DNA from: Cheiracanthium punctorium
Taxonomy: Eukaryota; Arthropoda; Arachnida; Araneae; Cheiracanthiidae
Length of the DNA stretch: 64,000 bases
NCBI GenBank assembly: GCA_038373885.1
Contig: JAWZYV010013271.1
Location: 372,001 to 436,000, forward strand
Direction: 5' to 3'
Part shown: positions 56,470 through 64,000 of the stretch, piece after piece
Position numbering within the stretch: position 1 is the stretch's first letter
Layout of the letters: every line of letters begins with the position of its first letter
The notes under the pieces: model-generated
The model's database searches: none
Told to the model about the DNA's origin: nothing
Seen by the model: only the letters and a program-made list of their open reading frames with translations
Position numbers and translations under genes: made by a program

Positions 56470-57085
56470 ACACAAATCCGAAATATATGTTCACAAACAA
56501 ACAAACGTCCACAATTTTGCAATCATTGTTCTCATAATCACTACAAATCCACGATTCTAACTGCTCAGCGGCATTTCATTTCAAACGCACCCGGCACAAT
56601 GCGATTCCCCCTTTTGCAAATCAATAAATCTTTTCCTCCATCCAACTTTTCCATACAGACATAACACATACTACTTTGCTCCGAAAAAGACTTCCTGACG
56701 TTCGCTGGCAAAATGCCAGATTTAACCATTATCCCGCGCGGGTGTTTGTTTAAAATGTGTTAACGTGGATAATTACGGGCATGCCCCCACCCCCACCTTC
56801 CTCTAATCTTTCCTTTTCCTTATTGAATAAATGATTGAAGACACGGCAAATCGGGACTAATAGACGCCGAATTTAGCGAATGATAGGTGGGGCGTGCCGA
56901 CGGATTTGGTAATATGACTCTTTTTCCCCCCCCTCGCGAGAAAGCGAAAAGTGGGTTCGTTGATATTTGGTTTGTCTGTCTGTCCTCGGTCCGGCATCCG
57001 GCGTGAGGGGGGGGGGGGCTTCATTGAATTATATAACGCTCGAAAAGAGGAGGGAGAGAGGGGGAAATGAGACAGTTTGTGTCAG
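56470..57085. other. Unassigned stretch
   Basis: An 80-codon frame at 56422-56664 has no motif. A G run lies near 57006-57017. Nothing recognised. Confidence 0.35.
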
Positions 57086-57090
57086 GTAGG

Positions 57091-57239
57091 CCAGGGCACT
57101 CAGTGTCTTTCAGACTACTTGAATCAGGTGACTTTCCACTTGATTACTGATTGGGCATGAATCGGTGCACAGCCAATCTGTAATCGAGTTGAATGTCACC
57201 TGCCTCTAGTAGTCTGAAAGACGTTATTGAGTGCCCAGG
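57091..57239. mobile_element. Fold-back MITE, 149 bp hairpin
   Basis: 57091-57154 and 57173-57239 are inverted repeats: 'CAGGGCACTCA' / 'GAGTGCCCAGG', 'GTCTTTCAGACTACT' / 'AGTAGTCTGAAAGAC', 'CAGGTGAC' / 'GTCACCTG', 'GATTGG' / 'CCAATC'. TA dinucleotides lie just outside. The short loop means a transcript would form a nearly continuous hairpin. Confidence 0.75.
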
Positions 57240-57244
57240 ATAGT

Positions 57245-58526
57245 ATGAAGATTGGCAATGGTCAATAACGCTGTTACGTAGGCTTGCCAACTTTTATTCA
57301 CGGATTTGCGAGACTTTCGCGGTTAAAACTTCGGACGTCACGAAAGAAAGAGGGATCCAATTTACTAATTACAGGAAGGCAAGAAAAACAATTAAAACCA
57401 TTTAAATTTTACATTTTAAATAGTTTTATGGAAGAATATGTTTTATTTTGGCATAATTATACATGCAACACAGTTAACAACAGTTGAAAGAACCAAACAA
57501 ACCAATGAAAGTTTAACAATAACTACTATGGAGTCTTCCATCTGTATAATCAGAACAAATAGTACTATCATGTGCAATTGAATTAAATAAACTTTTTAAT
57601 TCCTTCCACAAACAAAAACGAAACCTTTTTACTTTATCATTTAAGAAATAATTAAAATAACCTATAAGTAGGTATCAATAATCTACCTTTGTAAGACAAA
57701 CTTCTTGGTCCTAAATCATATCTTCTACGAAGATTGCGATAGGTATTTATTTGGAAAAGCAACTTAGGATATATTAAACAGCTTTTACGGAAATCAATTA
57801 GAAAAGAAACTTACTGTTTAAATTTTTTTCTAAAATCATCAAAATTTTCAGCAATTTTAATGTCAAACGGTTACATAGGCTAACAATGTTAAAAGGTTGG
57901 TAACCGCTGCTGTATATTGTACTTTCATGCAATATTTTATTCGTTGAACAAAAGTTAGAACAAATTCAAATCGGCTAATTTGCATTCAAAATGCCATAAA
58001 AATTTAAACTTTTACCATTATTTTTATTTATATCTTTTTCCCCCTACATTTTGGGGGCCCTCTCAAAACCGCAAGCGCCTTGGACTGGCCCTGTTCCGCG
58101 CAGTATTTTCAGGAAGGGAGACTTCCACTGTAAATACAGCATTTTGCGAGTTAAGATTGAACGAAACTTTTATAAAATGATAATTAAAGATGTTACGTCA
58201 TCGAGATAGAAATCGGGACCTGTGACAAAGTGTGATGTAAGTGGAGGCAGGTGTCAAAATTTACCCCCCCCCCCCCAAAAAAAAAAAAAAAGTGTTGTGT
58301 AATTTTTGGAAGGAGTTCAAGGGGGACCTGAAAATTAATGTTTTTCGGTTTGTCATTACTTCGCTTAGCCTAAACTTTTTCCGAGTAATGTTACGACATT
58401 TGGCATAGACATGAGCTTTGTAAAGTACTGGTTGATTCTAAAATAGTGCGACCAATTTCAGATCATCGTAAATTTTTATTGGAGTTACTTACATGAAATT
58501 TTCAATGCGGTTTCCTTTAGCATAGT
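57245..58526. other. Unassigned AT-rich stretch
   Basis: No gene recognised. 'GTTGGTAACCGCTGCTGTA' near 57894 resembles one end of a hAT-type element without a visible partner. C and A homopolymers lie at 58263-58292. Confidence 0.35.
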
Positions 58527-59176
58527 TCATTTTAAGTGAACGTTTAGGCCAAGCCAAAGGGGCTTTTCCGACCATTTTGGGGGTATTTTTCCAACTTCCT
58601 CTTTGATTGTTTTTTTAAGCCCTTCAAGTGTTCTTACTTTACGTCTATTTATTTGTTTTTTAAGTACAATTATAAATGCAAGAAGCACAGTCAGGGAGTG
58701 ATAGTGCCCATTTCTCAGGAAGCAGAAAATTTATTTTTTTATCTTTCAGCGGTTTTATAGTTGATTTTGCAGTATGACATGGTGCAGAACCTTCGTGAAA
58801 AACAGAGTTTCCTTGAGGGTAGAGAAGTTTACTGTCCTTGATCATATGCTTCAAAACTTTATTTGGGTAGTATTTACACCCTCCAAAAAAGTATTCGAGC
58901 AAGAGAGAAATTTCCTATTTTAGATTTGCAAACAATAATTGAGTTTTTGAAAAACGCACAACCTGACAGAAATATGGAAATTCATATTTATACATAGCCT
59001 AATTCATATTCTATGATAAATAATTTTTAATATACGAAACCAGAGTAGGAAATTCCTCTCTTGCTCGAATACTTTTTTTGGAGGGTGTACCATCCATTTT
59101 AGCCTTTGGTTCTACGAAAAATGGTTCTGTTAAGCTTTGAGAGGACATTACCATAACACTTGACGGCGATATGAAG
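58527..59176 (-). pseudogene. Mariner-type transposase C-terminal half, interrupted
   Basis: On the minus strand, 'SVMVMSSQSLTEPFFVEPK' (about 59160-59105) matches the V-M-V..F-F-V-E-P block of mariner transposases. After a 211 bp insertion, 'KYYPNKVLKHMIKDSKLLYP' (58873-58815 area) matches the Y-Y...V-L block. 'FHEGSAPCHTAKS' matches F-x-Q-D-x-A-P-x-H, with the catalytic Asp replaced by Gly. 'EKWALSLPDCAS' matches the W-x-x-x-S-P-D region. After a frameshift near 58655, 'LKKQINRRKVRTLEGLKKTI' then 'KEEVGKIP' gives the usual C-terminus, ending at a TGA (58527-58529). The N-terminal DNA-binding half is missing. Lost catalytic residue, frameshift and insertion all argue for inactivity. Confidence 0.85.
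58877..59087. mobile_element. TA-flanked MITE inside the transposase pseudogene
   Basis: The left end 'CACCCTCCAAAAAAGTATTC' and the complement of the right end 'CACCCTCCAAAAAAAGTATT' form TIRs of about 45 bp. TA flanks both sides (58875-58876 and 59088-59089). The 211 bp body has no coding capacity. It lies between two halves of a mariner transposase frame that rejoin in frame when the element and one TA are ignored. Confidence 0.85.
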
Positions 59177-59818
59177 CAGTGGCGCCGACTACGTGGGTGC
59201 TCCGGGGCTCAAGCACCCACTGAAAAAATTCTGTGGGTGCTCCGCACCCACAGAAATTTTAGTGCCAAGTCATAATTTGAAGTTCCCAGAAAGGGCTAGG
59301 AAAAGACGTTTATGTGGGTGCTTTGGGCTTGTAAAAAAAATTACGTTGGATGCTGAGCACCAGCAATCGTCTGATAACCCCAACACAGTGATGTACACTC
59401 AAGGAGGGTCCCCCCCGCCCCAATTATGCCATTACGTAATATGAATATTTGTAAAGCATACTGAACTTTTTGCATTATTTCAGTACTAAAATGTTTTATT
59501 TGCTTATTAGTTGTGTGATATTTTAAAAGTTTAAAAAAAAATCTTTAATGAGGTCAAATGTATGTGGGTGCTTCGGCATGGACGTCCATATGAGTACTTT
59601 AAGACGAGGGGGGGGTTATTTCTGGCATTTTTAAGGTCATCGGCAATCGCGCTTTCAAACATTTTAGTACTGAAATAGTGAAAAAAAGGTTAGCTAATAT
59701 AAAAATGTTCACTATACCGACGGCTAGAGAGAGGGACCCGAGCCCCCACCTATTTCCCTATATGAGCACCCATGTCCTTTATAATTTAGATGCGCATGAG
59801 GAACTTCGATGAGACAAT

Positions 59819-60003
59819 CACTGGCGTAACTATAGGGCGGTAGAACGGCCAAAAGCCACGGTCCCCCGGACGGAGGGGGAGCTTTTCCCAAATAGAAAGC
59901 TAGAAAAAGTGAACTGCAACATGTTGGTTGAGAGTCTGTACAATGAGGAATGACCCTATCCAATGAATTCATTACGGGCCCTAACGGTATAGTCGCGCCA
60001 CTG
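59819..60003. mobile_element. Nested hAT-like MITE, ~185 bp
   Basis: The left end 'CACTGGCGTAACTATAGGG' and the complement of the right end 'CAGTGGCGCGACTATACCG' form TIRs. The flanking octamers do not match exactly, so the target duplication has decayed. Lies inside the 4.5 kb element. Confidence 0.65.
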
Positions 60004-60404
60004 ATGACGACGAGTGCTTTGCAACTGCATAATTCGAAAATAAAATTTTAGTGAGGGACAGTTGGTTTTTTTTTTATGTAGTATGTCAGATCTCAAGCAC
60101 CCACAGAAAAGTTTTCGTGGGTGCGAAATACTTGCATGTATTTAAAGGAAGTGCTTAATTTGCATGGGAGGGAGCTCAGCTCCACTACTTCTTTTTTCTC
60201 GGTGAAATTTTACACTAAATTTAAATTTTTAATTACCATCGTAATTGTTTCGGTTGATATTAATTTTATTACATCGCAAACTAATACAGAGGTAACAAAA
60301 ATTAACTTAATAATACCTTAAATTAGGTAATTAATTTTCTAAGTTGCAATACAAAAAATCAGGGCTCTTGCACTTTTTTTGGATAGAAATTAAACTCTGT
60401 TTAA

Positions 60405-60860
60405 AGGCAACTGAATGACAGCTACTTTCAGCTTATCGCTGTAGTTCGGGAAAAAAAAAATGAAATTTTGGTACACAGATTCAAAATAATTAATTATGTC
60501 AAATATTTCAAACATTTAGGATGTATGTTTCAGAAACTGCACTATACACTGAAATAAACAATAAACCTGTATCATATACGAAACTTTTAGAAAAAATTCT
60601 TAAAAATCGAAAATTTTAAAGAAGTGTTATTCGTTATTTCGGTATGTAGTGCAGCTTATAAAGAATCATCCTAATTTTTTTCGAATCCTTGGTGCGATAG
60701 TCTACTTTAATTTGTGTACTAAGACCGTTATGCAGATTTTGTTTCTTCAGCATACACCCTTATGTGCCTCGGAACTGGAGTAATTATAATAAAATTCCAA
60801 TAAGTAGTAACTTAGCACATACTCTAAAATTTTAAAAAGTGCATGAAAAAAAAAAGGAAT
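60405..60860 (+). repeat. Diverged direct repeat, unit 1
   Basis: Aligns with 62875-63310. Shared words include 'TTTAGGATGTA', 'TGTAGTGCAGCTT', 'TTTTTTCGAATCCTTGGTGC' and 'TTTAATTTGTGTAC'. Both units lie inside the 4.5 kb element in the same orientation. Confidence 0.7.
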
Positions 60861-60869
60861 CCAAACAGG

Positions 60870-62870
60870 TAATATTTTTGTCTACTTAAAATAATAATAA
60901 TAATTATAATAGTTTCTCATATGAGTACTAATTTAGAGGTGTATGGGGGGGGGTCATCTTAACTTTCAGACATTTTAGCACGAAAATAATGCTTAGAAGT
61001 TCAGTATGCTGTAAAAATGTTTACTATACTAGGCGGGCTCAAATCTCAATCCACCACTGCCACTTGCCTTCCTATCTGTCGCCCATGGAAACAATGTCTT
61101 TCTAAAATTCAAAGCTTTTTCACAATGTGATGTGCGACTCCCTGCAGCCCCACAGGCAATGCCTTTGCGCACTGTGCCCCCCCCTTTCTGACCCACACAA
61201 ACACACCTCATCCCAGAATCCTCGTCCTCCATGGGAAAATGTATGAATACAATGATACTATGTTAGCCCAAGAGTACCGGAAAACGGAGAATTTGAGACA
61301 AAGCCGCTGGCTGCAATCAGAAGTTCACTCGGGAAAGATAACACTGAAGTTAGGTGAAAGACTCATTCCCATTATGGAAATGTTTTGAGATAGTTCTAAT
61401 AATATTACTTCAGGATTCCGAAGTGAGTAGGTTTAATTTGTTTTATTGTAAATAGAGAACATCAAGGTCTGTCTGTTTACAAGCACCTAATATACAACAC
61501 TTTGCATGTCTCTGGAACAAAAAAAAGATGCCCATTCATCAAAAAGTGTCGGCGCTTTGGTGTTAATTGAATGAGACTGAGGCGAGGCTTCTAAGGTATA
61601 AAGGTTTGTGTCACTTTCTTCTAAAGTCTCAATTTCCTTTTCTTATTTTTGAATAATTTTAGTGCTCAGTTATTTATTGAAAAGGATGGAACAGACTGTG
61701 GTCCACACTAACATTTCGAGATGCCTTCCGTTTCATTTTCTGCGAATATTTTGTTCAATTTTTGTTCTTGTTTGACAAGGCGGAATTAGGTACTATTTGC
61801 TTTGATCTAGCCCAATGCTGTTTTTGTAAAATTATACTGAAATCATGGGCGCATGAACACACATTACTGAAATGTATGTCTCTCGTAATTTTGCAAATTT
61901 GACCACATAATGGTAGAGGGTAAAATAGTTCTACTTCAGGAGGATGCTCAAAATCATGCCTGGAGGTTATATGGCCAACAATTCAAAATATTTTTTGAAT
62001 AATTATTAACACTAAGATAAACAACTTTTTTTTCTGCTTTATTTTTCTGCTTGCATTTAAATAGTTACCAATTTTTTTATGTCGTCCTACACACATTTCA
62101 ACATAAAACGTTGCATTAATTCATTCAGAGGAAACTATCTAGTTTAATTTTAAAGGTATAATGTTTGTAATTTTTTTAATTTGTTGGGGAAAAAAAGAAA
62201 AGAAAATAGTCGAGGCTTAGCTGCAGCTGTTTATAGGAGTACAAAAATGTAAAAAAAAAAAAAAAATACAGGAAATGAATGAGCTGAGAAACAATACTAT
62301 GAATAACATTTTTTGAAAACTGAGGATTTCAGACAGGGATAAGATAGATTAAACAAGAATAACATTGATCGTGAATTGTTACATTCGAAAACTGAATCAC
62401 TTTTTATACAAAATTTCCATTTACATGACAAGGAATTTGACTGGTTGTGATATTATTGTTGCATGTTTTTTTCTCCCCAATACACTTTTCTTTTGCTCTG
62501 AAATTTATAATGATTAGTTAAAACCAATCAAAATTCTATCGCTAAAAGTTAAAAAAAAGGGAAATAGTGTAATACACCTCTTTCGGGTCTGATTTATTAC
62601 AAGGGCAAAGGGGGTGTGCGCCCAGGAATTCTCGAATTTTGACAGAGAATTTGCGTAAGGCAAACAAATTTAAGGTGACTCCAGCACAAGCAGATTTTTC
62701 TAAAAGAAGGGCAATTCATCAGAAATACTTCATTACTTTAAAAAGAATCTTGATTTTAACTGGTTCGCTGTTATCGTTACTAAGACACAACGGTGGAGAC
62801 TTTCATTATATGAACAGCGTTGCTTCACCGCAGTAGAGATAATCGGATGCCAAAATTCACACTATTCACT
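60870..62870. other. Interior of the 4.5 kb element, nothing recognised
   Basis: AT-rich with short A/T homopolymers. A 67-codon minus frame at 61029-61232 and a 65-codon frame at 62639-62836 show no motif. Confidence 0.35.
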
Positions 62871-62874
62871 TAAA

Positions 62875-63310
62875 CTTTGAATGTCACTTTCAGCGCTGGG
62901 AAAAAAACACGCAATTTTGGTATATAAATACAAAAAAGAAAACTAAGTATCTCAAGCACTTCACAATTTTTAGGATGTAAGTTCACAAGCTGTACTAGAC
63001 ACCCGAAAAAACGAAAATTTTTTGTAGAATGGCCAGTCTTAGAAATATTTTGCTGTGTAGTTCCACATTTAAGATTTTTTCTGAAAGTTTCATGAAAGTT
63101 TTCGAATTTATTGCAGTGTGTAGTGCAGCTTGTAAAGAATTATCCTGAATTTTTTCGAATCCTTGGTGCAGTTAGTTTATTTTAATTTGTGTACCAAAAC
63201 CGTGAGACAGATATCGTTTCTTCGATCTATACCCTCAGATATTGGATATTTTATGTGGAGCTAAAATGATTATTTGTATTACCAATTTCCCGCTGGTAAA
63301 AATGTGCACG
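62875..63310 (+). repeat. Diverged direct repeat, unit 2
   Basis: Partner of 60405-60860; order of shared words is the same, with many substitutions and small indels, so the duplication is old. Confidence 0.7.
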
Positions 63311-63329
63311 AAAAGTCAAATGATTGAGT

Positions 63330-63620
63330 AGTTACGAGCAAGGAAGCAAATAATAATAGGAAAAGATTGAAGGGTAGTTGGAAAATATTCCATAAAGTTG
63401 GAAAGTGTATCGTTATTCATGAGTGTGCCGTATTTTTCTTCCTTGTTCCATAAAAACCCATCCTCGGAATCGAAATCATCTTAAAATCACCTACTAAAAC
63501 TATTTTACAATCTTAGCCAAGTACATTCCAACTATACTCCCCCTTTAAAATAAATTGCCGCGTTTTGGCACCAAACTTAGCGATCCTTTATCAAAAATTA
63601 CAAACCTTATGCGACTTTCA
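63330..63620 (-). pseudogene. EEP endonuclease relic, copy 3
   Basis: On the minus strand it reads 'KIVKIVLVGDF' with the G-D-F block, then 'DSEDG' in a shifted frame, and 'RHTHE' before a stop. The order matches 28741-28840 and 29115-29240, including an upstream 'CTAAGTTTGGTGCCAAAA' region. It is inside the 4.5 kb hAT-type element. Frameshifts and truncation preclude activity. Confidence 0.6.
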
Positions 63621-64000
63621 ACATTTTATTAACCCCCCCCCCACGGACTTTTAGGGCACCCACAGAAATTTTGTTAAGTCGGCGCCTCTGATATGAAGGA
63701 GATATGAAAGTAGAATACAGTTAAAAGAAGTGACCGAAGTCATTGCCTTAAAAGTTCTCTAGCATGCCAGTAAAGAGCTGTCTCGGAGTCACCGTAAAGG
63801 GATACACATCGACGAAAGTAGTGTCTATACATTGGATCTACCGAATTACAGAATGGGCAGCCAGGATTCTAAAAGAATCTGTGACGTATTGGAATTCTTT
63901 TGGGTGTGATGAATATACCATTCAACAAATTGTTGTGATGAATATACCATTTAGCCTATACTCCATCTTGCATAGCGTAAATGGTACAGTACATAGTAAT

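Larger units (their letters stand above)
59177..63690. mobile_element. 4.5 kb hAT-type composite element, perfect 8 bp TSD
   Basis: The left terminus 'CAGTGGCGCCGACTACG' and right terminus 'AAGTCGGCGCCTCTG' are inverted. ATATGAAG is duplicated exactly at 59169-59176 and 63691-63698. Hairpin words GTGGGTGC/GCACCCAC recur near both ends (59200-59260, 60090-60125, 63655-63665). No transposase is recognisable. The interior carries a smaller MITE, a diverged direct repeat and an EEP relic, so it is a composite of captured or nested sequence. Confidence 0.75.

Noticed and set aside
1..64000. CRISPR arrays, operons or prokaryotic systems
   Set aside because: No regularly spaced identical repeats with unique spacers and no prokaryotic gene organisation; all tandem arrays seen are micro- or minisatellites in eukaryotic repeat context.

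Overview
The window looks like repeat-dense, AT-rich, non-coding DNA from a metazoan nuclear genome. The transposon families point to an arthropod, possibly an arachnid; that is an inference from repeat style and no host gene confirms it. I found no intact protein-coding host gene, rRNA, functional tRNA, CRISPR array or bacterial-type operon. Nearly every open frame is short, lacks homology I can recognise, and lies inside or beside mobile-element debris. The supportable annotation is therefore a map of transposable elements, many with boundaries fixed by terminal inverted repeats (TIRs) and target-site duplications (TSDs).

Layout. 0-3 kb: a pair of ~220 bp inverted repeats and a pogo-like MITE. 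5.7-6.5 kb: a ~700 bp interspersed repeat (also at 23.0-23.8 kb), interrupted in this copy by a 179 bp hAT-type MITE whose empty site survives in the other copy. 8.0-8.9 kb: a TIR element. 11.2-12.7 kb: a long palindrome made of transposase 3' ends, then a 724 bp deletion derivative still carrying transposase motifs. 13.4 kb: hAT MITE. 14.2-15.1 kb: two fold-back structures. 16.4-17.5 kb: Helitron 3' end followed by an array of 'CATCTAGTGGC' units. 18.2-18.7 kb: tandem duplication. 19.9-21.1 kb: degenerate minisatellite and an endonuclease (EEP) relic.

21.8, 34.8 and 50.1 kb carry three copies of a TIR repeat with a dinucleotide microsatellite and a shared open frame. 24.0-28.0 kb (minus strand) is the clearest coding relic: a non-LTR retrotransposon with gag zinc knuckles, AP-type endonuclease, reverse transcriptase and RNase H, all broken. 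28.4-29.3 and 63.3-63.6 kb hold further EEP fragments. 30.8-32.9 kb is a hAT element with an 8 bp TSD containing a nested mariner derivative with perfect TIRs. 33.0, 46.2, 48.3 and 52.4 kb are copies of a TTAA-flanked fold-back family. 33.8, 35.4, 36.4 and 55.0 kb are copies of a tRNA-derived SINE. 41.3 and 51.0 kb are solo LTRs of one family, each with its own 4 bp TSD; the second sits inside a TIR element. 42.9-43.8 kb is a complete non-autonomous Helitron, with a fragment at 55.7 kb. 44.9-48.2 kb has more hAT-type MITEs.

58.5-63.7 kb is a nested insertion record: a mariner-type transposase pseudogene cut by a 211 bp TA-flanked MITE and by a 4.5 kb hAT-type element with a perfect 8 bp TSD. 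These sequences do not act as a pathway; they record layered insertion and decay of DNA transposons, Helitrons, a non-LTR element, an LTR family and SINEs in intergenic or intronic DNA.
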